From: CAIKMD01 sp963803265
Lineage (GTDB): Bacteria; Pseudomonadota; Alphaproteobacteria; ATCC43930; CGMCC-115725
DNA length: 64,000 nt
Reading direction: 5' to 3'
Assembly (NCBI GenBank): GCA_963803265.1
Contig: CAWDLZ010000004.1
Location: forward strand, 372,001 to 436,000
Shown: positions 54,539-63,831 of the stretch, one piece after another
How positions within the stretch are numbered: position 1 is the stretch's first letter
How the letters are laid out: each line of letters opens with the position of its first letter
Program-made: the position numbers and the translations under genes
Notes under the pieces: model-generated
What the model saw: only the letters and a program-made list of their open reading frames with translations
Database searches by the model: none
What the model was told of the DNA's origin: nothing

Positions 54539-55213
54539 ATGACCGAGCCCTTCGCCTGGCGTCCCGCGCTGCCGCCCGAACCTCGCGCCCTGCGCGGCCG
54601 CTGGGTCCGGCTCGAGCCGATCGAGCCCCGCCGCCACGCCGCGGCGCTTTACGACGCGACACATGGGGCCGGCCACGACCCGTCCTTGTGGGAATTCATG
54701 TTCGTGGGGCCGTTTGCGAGCCGCCAAGAATTCGCGCGCTGGCTGGCGGCTTGCGCGCGGTCGGAAGACCCGCTGTTCTTCGCCATCGTTGACAAGAAGA
54801 CCGGCGCGGCGGGAATGGCGAGCTATTGCCGCATCAGCCCCGGTCACGGCGTCATCGAGCTCGGCAACATTTTTTTCGCGTCGTCGCTGCAGCGCAGCCG
54901 GGGCGCGAGCGAGGCGATCTACCTGTTGCTGCGCCATGCCTTCGACCGGTTGGGCTATCGCCGCGTCGAGTGGAAATGCGACAGCCGCAACCTGCGGTCG
55001 CGCCGCGCGGCGCGGCGTTTCGGCTTCCGCTTCGAGGGACGGTTCCGCCAGCACATGGTCGTCAAGGGCGAAAGCCGCGACACCGAGTGGTTCGCGATGC
55101 TCGACCGCGACTGGCCGCTCATCGGCCGCGCCTATCGGCGCTGGCTCGCCGCGCGAAATTTCGACTCCGCCGGCAAGCAGCGCGCGCGGCTCCGATCGCG
55201 GCGGCGGGGGTAG
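54539..55213 (+). CDS. GNAT-family N-acetyltransferase (RimJ/RimL-like)
   Basis: A 224-residue acetyltransferase. It starts LRGRWVRLEPIEPRRHAAAL, has IELGNIFFASSLQRSRGASE (the acetyl-CoA-binding beta-4/alpha-3 region), EWKCDSRNLRSRRAARRFGF and FRQHMVVKGESRDTEWFAML. These match RimJ/RimL-like members that acetylate N-termini or small molecules; the substrate is unknown. The C-terminus is unusually arginine-rich (RARLRSRRRG). It is divergent from the thi operon: its start lies about 90 bases beyond the riboswitch. Confidence 0.82.
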   Translation: MTEPFAWRPALPPEPRALRGRWVRLEPIEPRRHAAALYDATHGAGHDPSLWEFMFVGPFASRQEFARWLAACARSEDPLFFAIVDKKTGAAGMASYCRISPGHGVIELGNIFFASSLQRSRGASEAIYLLLRHAFDRLGYRRVEWKCDSRNLRSRRAARRFGFRFEGRFRQHMVVKGESRDTEWFAMLDRDWPLIGRAYRRWLAARNFDSAGKQRARLRSRRRG

Positions 55214-55323
55214 TGAACGCGGACCCAACCACGCCGAAAATCCCGCAATCGTTAGGGATTGTCTAACCGGCGACGCGAATACTCGGGGGTTGCGGCAAGC
55301 GGCCGCGACGGGGATCTCTCGCA

Positions 55324-56574
55324 ATGGTGGCGATCGGCCAAATCGGGTTCAGTTCGCGCCGCGCGGGCTTCGGCGTCCGCGCCAAGATCTTATCGGCGTT
55401 CGGCGCTATGGCGGCGCTCGCGCTCTTGACCGCCGCGGTGGCGATCCTGCGGGGCGAGGCATTGCTGGCGGCGATCGCGGCGGCGAGCCTCGTCGCCGCG
55501 CTGCCCGCCTTGTTCGTCGGCAGCCAGATCGTCCGCCGGCTCGCCGTGCTCAACCACGCCATGGCCGAGATCGCGAAGGGCGATCTCGATGCCGCGATTC
55601 CCGAGATCGGCAACGACGAGATCGGCGAGATCGCAGGCGCGCTCGTCGTGTTCCGCGATCTCAATCGCGCCGGACGCCTGCGCGAGCGCGAGGCCGCGTC
55701 CGAACGCCGCGCCATGGAAGAACGGCGCCGCGCCGAGCTGTTGGCGCTGGCGCAGAGCTTCGAGGCCAGCGTCAAGGATGTGGTCGACACGGTTTCCGGC
55801 GCGGCCGATGCGATGCAATCGACCGCGGCCGCCATGGTCTCGACCGCCGACGCCGCGAACAAGCAATCCGGCGCCGTCGCGGCGGCGGCTGAGCGCGCCT
55901 CGCTCCACGTCCAGAGCGTCGCGGGCGCGACCGAGGAGCTGTCGATCTCGACCTCGGAGATCGGCCGTCAGGTCGCGCAGTCGGCGCGCGTCGCCAACGA
56001 CGCCGTCGCCGAGGCGCAACGGACGACCGCGACGGTGCGCGGCTTGGCCGAGGCCGCGCAACGCATCGGCGAAGTGGTGCAGCTGATCTCCGACATCGCC
56101 AGCCAGACCAATCTTCTCGCGCTCAACGCCGCCATCGAGGCGGCGCGCGCGGGCGAAGCCGGCCGCGGCTTCGCCGTGGTGGCCTCGGAGGTCAAGTCGC
56201 TCGCCCATCAGACCGCGAAGGCGACCGACGACATCGCCGCCCAGATCCGCGCCGTCCAGGGCGCGACCCGCGACGCCGTGGAAGCGATCGAGGAGATCAG
56301 CCGCACCGTCGCCCGCAGCAACGAGATCTCGAGCTCGATCGCGACCGCCGTCGAGCGCCAGGAAGCGACGACGCGCGACATCGCCCGCAACGTCAACGAG
56401 GCGGCGCAAGGCACGCGCGGGGTCACCGCGAACATCCTGGGCGTGACCCGAGCCGCCGACGAGACCGGTCAGGCCGCGAACATGGTGTTCAGCTCGGCCG
56501 CGGGCCTCGCCGAACAGGCCGAGACGCTGCGCACCGAAGCCGATAAATTCCTCGGCAGCGTGCGCGCGCGGTAG
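55324..56574 (+). CDS. Methyl-accepting chemotaxis protein without periplasmic sensor domain
   Basis: A 416-residue chemoreceptor. Two adjacent transmembrane helices (about 22-42 and 46-68) are joined by a very short loop, so no ligand domain lies outside the cell. A HAMP domain follows (RRLAVLNHAMAEIAKGDLDA), then a long coiled-coil signalling domain whose hairpin tip has ISDIASQTNLLALNAAIEAA and GRGFAVVASEVKSLAHQT. There is no C-terminal CheR-docking pentapeptide. It probably senses membrane state or a cytoplasmic signal. No other chemotaxis gene is nearby. Confidence 0.9.
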   Translation: MVAIGQIGFSSRRAGFGVRAKILSAFGAMAALALLTAAVAILRGEALLAAIAAASLVAALPALFVGSQIVRRLAVLNHAMAEIAKGDLDAAIPEIGNDEIGEIAGALVVFRDLNRAGRLREREAASERRAMEERRRAELLALAQSFEASVKDVVDTVSGAADAMQSTAAAMVSTADAANKQSGAVAAAAERASLHVQSVAGATEELSISTSEIGRQVAQSARVANDAVAEAQRTTATVRGLAEAAQRIGEVVQLISDIASQTNLLALNAAIEAARAGEAGRGFAVVASEVKSLAHQTAKATDDIAAQIRAVQGATRDAVEAIEEISRTVARSNEISSSIATAVERQEATTRDIARNVNEAAQGTRGVTANILGVTRAADETGQAANMVFSSAAGLAEQAETLRTEADKFLGSVRAR

Positions 56575-56767
56575 GTCGCTCCGGCACAGCCGCTGCGGCG
56601 CCGCTGTGTTCCAGTGACCGCGAAGCCTTGCTCCGTCGCTTGGCAGCACTCGCCGGGCGCTGCTGCTAAGCTACTGATATCGCTGAATTTTTTTCTTGCG
56701 AATTGGTGCGCCGCTTGCGATCCTGAGGTTGGCCACGGAGTTGCGCGCAAGGAAGCGAGGTTTCGCG

Positions 56768-57025
56768 ATGCCGCATCGCATGATCGAAGCCTACCGGCTG
56801 ACCACCGCCGAAATCCTCTATCGCCTGCCGGATCATCCGCACCTCGTGCAGAGCTTCGTCTGGCAGCAACTGGACATCGCGCCGCAATTCCCGGCGCTGC
56901 GCCGCTTCCTCGAGTTCTGGACCGAGAATATCGAGGGCAAGCTGCATTCGGTGAAGGTCGCCCAGGCCCCGCTCGGCCGGCGCGGCGGGCTCCGCTACGC
57001 CGCGACCTCGCTCAGCCTGCACTGA
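56768..57025 (+). CDS. usg: Usg family protein
   Basis: An 85-residue protein matching the alphaproteobacterial Usg family: MIEAYRLTTAEILYRLPDHP, then LVQSFVWQQLDIAPQFPALR, RFLEFWTENIEGKLHSVKVA. The name reflects its usual place near tryptophan genes, which is not the case here. The biochemical role is unknown. The ATG at 56768 was chosen from the family start; a longer upstream frame is not supported. It converges on spoVR. Confidence 0.83.
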   Translation: MPHRMIEAYRLTTAEILYRLPDHPHLVQSFVWQQLDIAPQFPALRRFLEFWTENIEGKLHSVKVAQAPLGRRGGLRYAATSLSLH

Positions 57026-57058
57026 CCGCCGGCTCGAGGCGGGCGCCCTAGCCCAGCG

Positions 57059-58633
57059 TCATGCCTGGTGCTTGGCGGCGATCTCGTGCGTCTTCAAGAC
57101 TTTGTCGGACGCCGCGTCGACTTCCTCGAGCCGGATGCCGTAATGCCATAGCGTTGACAGCTGCAACAGCACGGCCTTGGCGCTGGCCTCGTCCAGCAGC
57201 ACGCCGTCATGGACGGCATGGCTCAGGACGAGGCAGCGGTCGCCCTCGAGATCGACATCGCGGATCTGGATGTCGGGCTCGTGGCGGGCGAGATCGTAGT
57301 TGCGCGCGAGCGCGCTGCGGATTTCGCGATAGCCGCGCTCTTCGTGGATCGCCTCGACCAGCATCGCGTCGGCCTCCGCATCGTCGTTGAGCTTGAACAG
57401 CCGCAAGTCGCGGATGAGCCGCGGGCTGAGATATTGGAGGATGAAGCTCTCGTCGCGGTAATTGGCCCAGGCGTGGCGCAGCGTGCCATAGGGGTCGCCA
57501 TTGCCCGCGATCTCGGGGAACCACTCGCGGTCCTCGGCGGAAGGATCGATGCAGATGCGCTTGATGTCGCGCATCATCGCGAAGCCCAGCGCGTAAGGGT
57601 TGATGCCGGAATAGCGCGGATCGTCGTATTCGGGCTGGGACACGACGCTGGTATGCGAGTGCATGATTTCCAGGAGCGTGCCGTCGCTAATGAAGCCCTT
57701 CTCGTGCAGCCGGTGGACGATCTCGTAATGGCAGAAGGTGGCGCAGCCCTCGTTCATCATCTTCGTCTGCTTTTGCGGGTAGAAATACTGCGCGATGTGG
57801 CGCGCGATTCGCGTCAGCTCGCGCTGCCACGGCTTGAGGCGCGGCGCGCGCTTCTCGAGGAAATAGAGAATGTTCTCTTCCGGCAGGCCGAGCCGCTGCT
57901 TCAGCGCCGCCAGCTCCTTCGCGGCTTGCCTGGCGTCGCGCGAGGCGCTCTCCTGCACCAGTTGCGCGGTCCGCCAGATGTCGTCGTAGCTCTCTTCGGC
58001 GAAGCGGCGGCGCTCGTCCTCGCGCTTCCTTTCGTCCTCGAGATTGAGCTTGGGGCGGCGGACGTAGCGGTGGACGCCGTGATTCATGAGGGCGTGCGCC
58101 GCATCGAGCGTGCGCTCGACCCCCTCGATGCCATAGGTCTCCTCGGCATGCGCCACGTAATCGCGCGCGAAGGTAAGATAGTCGAGAATCCCGGTCGCGT
58201 CGGTCCATTGCCGGAACAGGTAATTATTCTTGAAGAAGTGATTGTGGCCGAAGGCGGCATGCGCGACGACGAGCGTCTGCATCGCCATCGTGTTCTCTTC
58301 CATGATGTAGGAGATGCATGGGCTCGAATTGATCACGATCTCGTAGGCGAGGCCCTGATAGCCGTGGCGATACATCGCCTCCTCGCGCGCGAAGTGCTTG
58401 CCGAAGCTCCAGTGCCGGTACATCAGCGGCAGGCCCACCGAGGCATAGGCGTCGAGCATCTGCTCGGAGGTGATCACCTCGATCTGGTTCGGGTAGACGT
58501 CGAGGCCAAGCTCGCCCACCGCGATCTCCTCGACCGCGTCATAGACGCGGCGGAGCTTTTCGAAATCCCATTCCGGCCCGCTGAATAAGAGCTTGTCGTC
58601 GCCGGCCAGGGAATTGAGCAGCGCCTCAGGCAT
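57059..58633 (-). CDS. SpoVR/YcgB family protein
   Basis: A 524-residue intact member of the SpoVR family, named for a Bacillus cortex gene but common in non-sporulating proteobacteria. Recognised blocks: QMLDAYASVGLPLMYRHWSF, GYQGLAYEIVINSSPCISYI, MQTLVVAHAAFGHNHFFKNN, MMNEGCATFCHYEIVHRLHE and GINPYALGFAMMRDIKRIC. Its ATG overlaps the yeaH stop by 8 bases, and it forms a three-gene operon with prkA and yeaH. The function is unknown; co-occurrence points to starvation or stress response. Confidence 0.92.
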   Translation of the reverse strand: MPEALLNSLAGDDKLLFSGPEWDFEKLRRVYDAVEEIAVGELGLDVYPNQIEVITSEQMLDAYASVGLPLMYRHWSFGKHFAREEAMYRHGYQGLAYEIVINSSPCISYIMEENTMAMQTLVVAHAAFGHNHFFKNNYLFRQWTDATGILDYLTFARDYVAHAEETYGIEGVERTLDAAHALMNHGVHRYVRRPKLNLEDERKREDERRRFAEESYDDIWRTAQLVQESASRDARQAAKELAALKQRLGLPEENILYFLEKRAPRLKPWQRELTRIARHIAQYFYPQKQTKMMNEGCATFCHYEIVHRLHEKGFISDGTLLEIMHSHTSVVSQPEYDDPRYSGINPYALGFAMMRDIKRICIDPSAEDREWFPEIAGNGDPYGTLRHAWANYRDESFILQYLSPRLIRDLRLFKLNDDAEADAMLVEAIHEERGYREIRSALARNYDLARHEPDIQIRDVDLEGDRCLVLSHAVHDGVLLDEASAKAVLLQLSTLWHYGIRLEEVDAASDKVLKTHEIAAKHQA

Positions 58634-59919
58634 TCTCGCGATCCTTGGCGAAAAGATCGTGGAACACCGGGAAGATCTGCGCCGCGTCGGAAACCTTGCG
58701 CATGGCGAAATGCGGGTGGAGCGGCGCGATCGAGGCGTAGGTTCGCCACAAATCGGTCGGCGGCGATGGGAAGCCGTGGCGCAGCGTCGCCTCGGCGCCG
58801 ACTTCGATGTAGGCGAAATACTGGCTCAACGGCATGATCTCGCCGCCCAGGAGCTGGCTGCAGCGGTCGCTGTCCTCCGAATAATTATCGCCGTCCGAGG
58901 CCTGCGCCGCGTAGATGTTCCAGTTCTCGGGATTGTAGCGGGCGCGCACCACGCGCAGCATCTCCTCGAGCGCGGTCGAAACCACCGTGCCGCCAGTCTC
59001 GCGGCTGTGGAAGAACGTATCCTCGTCCACCTCCTGCGCGTTCGAGGTGTGGCGGATGAAAACGAGATCGACCGTCTTGTAGCGGCGCGTCAGGAACACG
59101 TGCAGCAGCAGGAAAAACCGCTTGGCGAGATCCTTCATCGCCTCGGTCATCGAGCCCGACACGTCCATCAGGCAAAACATCACCGCCTGGGTGTTGGGCT
59201 TGGGCACGCGCTCGAAGCGGTTGTAGCGGACATCGACCGGATCGATGTAGGCGAAACGCCGCGCGCGGTGCCGCGCCGCCTCGAGGTCGAGGCGCGCCTG
59301 GGCCGCGCCCTCGGCGTCGTCGGCTTCCTCGGCGGCCGCGATCAGCTCTTCCATCGCCTCGATATCGGAGGTGCTCGGCCGGTTGAGCGAGATGCGCCGG
59401 GCGAGGGCGTTGCGCATGGTGCGGCGGATGCTGAAATTCGCCGGCGTGCCGTCGATCGAATAGCCGGCGCGGGTAAGCTGCGTCGCCTCGCTGGTCTTGA
59501 GCTTCGTCTTGACGAGATTCGGGGAGCTCCAAATCCTCGAACAGGAGATCGAGGAACTCCTCCTTCGAGAGCATGAACTCGAACGCGTCCTGCTCGCCAT
59601 TGTCCTCGGGGCTGGCTTGGCCGCGCCCGCCGCCGCCGCCCGAAGGCGGTCGCTCGATCTTGTCGCCGACGACGAATTTCTTGTTGCCGGGCAGGACGTA
59701 TTCGCGTTTTCCCCCGCGCGAGGCGGGACGCATCACCGGCTCGGCGATGCCGTGGGTCGGGATCGAGACTTTCTCGCCGCCGCCGCCGTCGCCGAGCTTG
59801 CGCCGCTTCAGCGCGTCGGCGATCGCCTCCTTCACCTCGCCCTTGGCGCGCTCGATGAATCGCTGCCGGTTGGCGAGGCTCTTGCCCTTCGGATTCGGCC
59901 GGCGATCGATGATGTTCAT
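58626..59919 (-). CDS. yeaH: YeaH/YhbH family (DUF444) protein (frameshifted)
   Basis: About 430 residues. The first frame from ATG 59919 gives MNIIDRRPNPKGKSLANRQR, FIERAKGEVKEAIADALKRR and the loop KREYVLPGNKKFVVGDKIER up to LFEDLELP. The family continues in the +1 frame as NLVKTKLKTSEATQLTRAGY and the von Willebrand A-like PNTQAVMFCLMDVSGSMTEA (MIDAS DxSGS), FIRHTSNAQEVDEDTFF. One extra C in CTCCCCGAATC near 59530 explains the shift (1294 = 3n+1). Middle gene of prkA-yeaH-spoVR. Confidence 0.9.
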
Positions 59920-59921
59920 CG

Positions 59922-61868
59922 CTATCCCGCTTTGTTGACCCGCATATACCATTCGACGAGGCGCCGGACCTGGCGCGGCGTGTAGCCGCGCGAGGTCATG
60001 CGCTCAAGGAAATCGCTATGCTTCTTCTCGGTCTCGCTGTCCTTCTTGGTGCCGAAGCTGATCACCGGCAGCAGGTCCTCGACTTGGCTGAACATGCGCT
60101 TCTCGATGACCTCGCGCAGCTTTTCGTAGGACGTCCAGGCCGGGTTCTTGCCCTTGTTGGCGGCGCGGGCGCGCAGCGCAAACTTCACGACCTCGTTGCG
60201 GAAATCCTTGGGATTCGCGATGCCCGCCGGCTTCTCGATCTTGGAGAGCTCCTGGTTCAAGAGCTCGCGGTCCATAAGCTGACCGGTGTCGGGGTCCTTG
60301 TAATCCTGGTCCTCGATCCAAGCATCGGCATAGGCGACGTAGCGGTCGAACAGGTTCTGGCCGTAATCGCCGTATGATTCGAGATATGCCTTCTGAATCT
60401 CGTTGCCGATGAATTCGGCGTAGCGCGGCGCCAGCTCGGCCTTGATGAAGGCCAAGAGCCGCTTTTCCTGCTCCTCGGGGAACTGCTCGCGCCGGATCGA
60501 CTGCTCCAGGATGTACATGAGGTGCACGGGGTCGGCCGCGACCTCCTGCGTGTCGTAGTTGAAGGTGTTGGAGAGCACCTTGAAGGCGAACCGCGTCGAG
60601 AGGCCGAGCATGCCCTCGTCGACGCCGGCGGCGTCGCGGTATTCCTGGACCGTGCGCGCGCGCGGATCGGTATCCTTGACGCTTTCGCCGTCATAGGACC
60701 GCATCTTCGAGTACTGGTTCGAGTTCTCGTGCGTCTTCAGCCGCGACAGCACGCAGAAGCGCGACAGCATGTCGAGCGTGCCGGGGGCGCAGGACGCGTC
60801 GGCGAGCTCGCTGTTGCTCAGGAGCTTCTGGTAGATCTGCCGCTCTTCGGTCGCGCGCAGGCAATAGGGCACCTTGATGACGCAGATGCGGTCGATGAAG
60901 GCTTCGTTGTTGCGGTTGTTCTTGAAGCCCTGCCACTCCGATTCGTTGGAATGGGCGAGGATGATGCCTTGATAGGGAATCGCGCCGATGTTCTCGGAGC
61001 CGATATAATTGCTTTCCTGCGTCGCGGTCAGCAACGGGTGCAGCATCTTGATGGGCGCCTTGAACATCTCGACGAATTCCAGGATGCCTTGGGTCGTGCG
61101 ATTGAGCCCGCCCGAATAGGAATAGGCGTCGGCGTCGTTCTGCGAGTAAAATTCGAGCCGGCGGATATCGACCTTGCCCACGAGCGAGGAAATATCTTGG
61201 TTGTTCTCGTCGCCGGGCTCGGTCTTGGCGACGCAGACCTGGCGCAGGCGCGAGGGGTGGAGCCGCACCACGGAGAATTTCGCGATGTCGCCACCGAATT
61301 CGTCGAGGCGCTTGAGCGCCCAGGGGCTGATGAGGCCGGTGAGGCGGTGCTTCGGAATCCGGTATTGTTTCTCGACCATGTCGCCCAGCGTGGCCGGGTC
61401 GAACAGGCCCAGCGGGCTTTCGAACACCGGGCTGATTTCCTTGCCCGCTTTCAGCACGTAGATCGGCAGCTTCTCCATCAGCAGCTTCAGGCGCTCGGCG
61501 AGCGAGGATTTGCCGCCGCCGACCGGGCCGAGGAGATAGAGCACCTGCTTGCGCTCCTCGAGGCCCTGCGCCGCGTGGCGGAAATAGCCGACGATGCGCT
61601 CGATGGTCTCTTCCATGCCGTAGAAATCGGCGAAGGACGGATAGACCCGGATGGTGCGGTTCATGAACACGCGGCCGAGGCGCGCATCCGCGCTGGTATC
61701 GACCATCTCGGGCTCGCCGATCGCGGCGAGCATGCGTTCGGACGCGCTGGCATAAGCCATCGGCTCGCGCGCGCAGGCTTTGAGATAGTCCTCGAGGGAC
61801 ATCTCGGCTTCCTTTTGCGTGTCGTAGTGCTTCGCAAAAAGTCCGAACAGTCCGTCCTGTGTGATCAT
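59922..61868 (-). CDS. prkA: PrkA/YeaG-type serine protein kinase (AAA+ domain)
   Basis: A 648-residue PrkA. The AAA+ ATPase domain has the Walker A GPVGGGKSSLAERLKLLM (about 115-132) followed by EKLPIYVLKAGKEISPVFES, and FAHSNESEW-type ILAHSNESEWQGFKNNRNNE later. The C-terminal half holds the kinase-like domain. In Escherichia coli YeaG-YeaH respond to nitrogen starvation, and in Bacillus PrkA supports sporulation. GGTGGAGC precedes the ATG. It starts the operon prkA-yeaH-spoVR; prkA ends 2 bases before yeaH begins. Confidence 0.94.
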   Translation of the reverse strand: MITQDGLFGLFAKHYDTQKEAEMSLEDYLKACAREPMAYASASERMLAAIGEPEMVDTSADARLGRVFMNRTIRVYPSFADFYGMEETIERIVGYFRHAAQGLEERKQVLYLLGPVGGGKSSLAERLKLLMEKLPIYVLKAGKEISPVFESPLGLFDPATLGDMVEKQYRIPKHRLTGLISPWALKRLDEFGGDIAKFSVVRLHPSRLRQVCVAKTEPGDENNQDISSLVGKVDIRRLEFYSQNDADAYSYSGGLNRTTQGILEFVEMFKAPIKMLHPLLTATQESNYIGSENIGAIPYQGIILAHSNESEWQGFKNNRNNEAFIDRICVIKVPYCLRATEERQIYQKLLSNSELADASCAPGTLDMLSRFCVLSRLKTHENSNQYSKMRSYDGESVKDTDPRARTVQEYRDAAGVDEGMLGLSTRFAFKVLSNTFNYDTQEVAADPVHLMYILEQSIRREQFPEEQEKRLLAFIKAELAPRYAEFIGNEIQKAYLESYGDYGQNLFDRYVAYADAWIEDQDYKDPDTGQLMDRELLNQELSKIEKPAGIANPKDFRNEVVKFALRARAANKGKNPAWTSYEKLREVIEKRMFSQVEDLLPVISFGTKKDSETEKKHSDFLERMTSRGYTPRQVRRLVEWYMRVNKAG

Positions 61869-62306
61869 GCTCCACCTCTACGCCATAGAAATGCAAGTTC
61901 GAGGCCACGAAGCTCCATATGGCGATTCTTGACCGCAATAATTAACGAACCGTTAGCCATATTTTCCCCGATAGCCGAGGGCGACTCCGGAAAACCGCGT
62001 GATTTCGCGCCGAGTTCGTGAAATTCGCCGACTACACGAAACGGTGATCGCCGGCGCCCTAGGAAGCGTAGCTTGCCGCGCCGGGACTAGCGAAAAGGCC
62101 TGGCGCCGCAAGGCTTTTGGGGGTCTCGGCCGTGCCCGGCCGAAGCCGCTACGCTCGAAGGTAAAACTCACAACGAGTACGCACCCACGGTTCTTCCACT
62201 TAGCATTGCCGAAAAAAGTGGCAAAGGTAAGGCCCCTGTGCAATGGAACTGCGGCACAAGGTCGCGCAAGGCGCGAGCCGGAGGGGAAGACAGGCGGGAT
62301 ACCGGG
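61869..62306. other. Divergent intergenic region between prkA and the phosphotransferase gene
   Basis: No gene is supported in these 438 bases. An AT-rich patch next to prkA (about 61930-61975) contains the perfect inverted repeat TAACG-AAC-CGTTA (61943-61955), a possible regulator site for the stress operon. The rest is GC-rich, with short frames lacking ribosome binding sites. Confidence 0.45.
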
Positions 62307-63368
62307 ATGGGCGTCACCGAGGAATTCACCGGCACGATGCCGGTGCGCGACCAGCACCGCTTCAAGGAGGGCCCGCTCGCGGCCTGGATGAGGAGCAGCG
62401 TCGCGGGCTTTTCCGGCAAGCTGGAGATCGAGCAGTTCAAGGGCGGCCAATCCAACCCGACCTATCGCCTCGCCGCCGGCGGCGCCCGCTATGTGCTGCG
62501 CCGCAAGCCGCCGGGCAAGCTCCTGCCCTCGGCCCATGCCGTCGACCGCGAGTACCGCGTGATCTCAGCGCTTGGCTTGACCGACGTGCCGGTGCCGAAG
62601 ACCTACGCGCTCTGCCTCGACGATTCCGTCATCGGCACCGCCTTTTACGTCATGGAATACGTCGCGGGCCGCGTGTTCTGGGATCCCACCCTGCCCGGGC
62701 TCGAGCGCGGCGAGCGCCGCCCGATCTTCGCCGCCATGAACGACGCCATCGCGCGGCTTCACCGCGTCGATTACGCCGCGGTGGGTTTGGCCGATTATGG
62801 CCGGCCGGGCAATTACGTGATGCGCCAGATCGAGCGCTGGTCGAAGCAATACCTGGCCTCGCCGGCCGAGAAAATCGCGGCGATGGACCGCCTCATCGAC
62901 TGGCTGCCTAAGCACGCGCCCAAGGCAGAGGAGACCTCGATCATCCATGGCGATTTCCGCATCGACAATGTGATCTTCCACCCCACCGAGCCGCGCGTGC
63001 TCGCCGTGCTCGATTGGGAATTGTCGACGCTCGGCAACCCGCTGAGCGACTTCGCCTACCACATGATGCCGTGGCGGCTCGGTCGGAATGCCTATCGCGG
63101 CCTGGCGGGTTACGATCTCGCGGCGCTCGGCATTCCGAGCGAGGACGAGTGCTGCGCGCTCTATTGCCGGCGCACCGGGCGGACCGCCCTGCCCGATTGG
63201 GACTTCTATATCGCCTTCAACATGTTCCGCCTCGCCGCGATCCTGCACGGCATCATGGGCCGGGTGATCGAGGGCACGGCGGCCAGCGCCCGCGCCGCCG
63301 AGGCCGGCGCCCGCGCCAAGGCGATCGCCGAGGCCGGCTGGCAGCAGGTCGAGGCGATCAAGTCCTAA
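62307..63368 (+). CDS. Aminoglycoside-phosphotransferase-like kinase (ACAD10/11-type)
   Basis: A 353-residue kinase-fold protein. It has FKGGQSNPTYRLAAGGARYV with LRRKPPGKLLPSAHAVDREY (nucleotide-binding Lys), the Brenner motif IIHGDFRIDNVIFH (catalytic Asp, metal-binding Asn; about 213-226), and LDWELSTLGNPLSDFAYHMM (DxD-type metal site). This set is typical of the phosphotransferase domain that accompanies acyl-CoA dehydrogenases ACAD10/11, thought to phosphorylate 4-hydroxy acids or their CoA esters. No acyl-CoA dehydrogenase is in view. The ATG at 62307 was taken from the family start (MGVTEEFTGTMPVRDQHRF). Confidence 0.85.
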   Translation: MGVTEEFTGTMPVRDQHRFKEGPLAAWMRSSVAGFSGKLEIEQFKGGQSNPTYRLAAGGARYVLRRKPPGKLLPSAHAVDREYRVISALGLTDVPVPKTYALCLDDSVIGTAFYVMEYVAGRVFWDPTLPGLERGERRPIFAAMNDAIARLHRVDYAAVGLADYGRPGNYVMRQIERWSKQYLASPAEKIAAMDRLIDWLPKHAPKAEETSIIHGDFRIDNVIFHPTEPRVLAVLDWELSTLGNPLSDFAYHMMPWRLGRNAYRGLAGYDLAALGIPSEDECCALYCRRTGRTALPDWDFYIAFNMFRLAAILHGIMGRVIEGTAASARAAEAGARAKAIAEAGWQQVEAIKS

Positions 63369-63772
63369 CGCTTCTCGTCCTTCGGCTTCAGGGTCAGCGA
63401 CGCCGAATTGATGCAATAGCGCAGGCCGGTCGGGCGCGGCCCGTCGGGAAAGACATGGCCGAGATGCGCCTGGCATTTGCTGCACAGCACCTCGGTGCGC
63501 TGCATGAATAAGCTGCCGTCGGTCTCGGTGGCGACGTTCTCCGCGGCAAGGGGCGTGGTGAAGCTCGGCCAGCCCGAGCCGGAATCGAATTTGGCGTCCG
63601 ACGAAAACAGCTCCTGGCCGCAACATACGCAGGCATAAGTGCCGGGCTTGTGCTCGTCCCAATACTTGCCGGTAAAGGCGCGCTCGGTGCCCTTCTTGCG
63701 CGCGACCTCGAACTGCTCGGCCGTCAGTTGCGCCTGCCATTCCGCATCGGTCTTGACCACCTTGTCACCCAT
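63365..63772 (-). CDS. msrB: Peptide methionine-(R)-S-oxide reductase
   Basis: A 135-residue MsrB that repairs oxidised methionine in proteins. It has the zinc-binding pairs CVCCGQELFSS and CSKCQAHLGHVFPDGP, and the catalytic RYCINSASLTLKP with the nucleophilic Cys. DSGSGWPSFTTPL is the substrate pocket. The ATG at 63772 has GGGAGG seven bases upstream. Its 3' end overlaps the phosphotransferase gene by 4 bases on the opposite strand. An IS481 copy begins 60 bases upstream of the start codon. Confidence 0.93.
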   Translation of the reverse strand: MGDKVVKTDAEWQAQLTAEQFEVARKKGTERAFTGKYWDEHKPGTYACVCCGQELFSSDAKFDSGSGWPSFTTPLAAENVATETDGSLFMQRTEVLCSKCQAHLGHVFPDGPRPTGLRYCINSASLTLKPKDEKR

Positions 63773-63831
63773 GATCCGGCCTCCCTTGCTCGGCGCGCCC
63801 ATCATAGCCCAGGATCGCGGCCCCGCTCTAG

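Noticed and set aside
55214..55265. AATCCC...GGGATT hairpin after the GNAT gene as a terminator
   Set aside because: The stem is only 6 bp with a long loop and no U-tract, too weak to call.
57059..58633. Evidence of endospore formation from a SpoVR homologue
   Set aside because: SpoVR-family genes next to prkA and yeaH are widespread in non-sporulating proteobacteria, and no sporulation gene is present.
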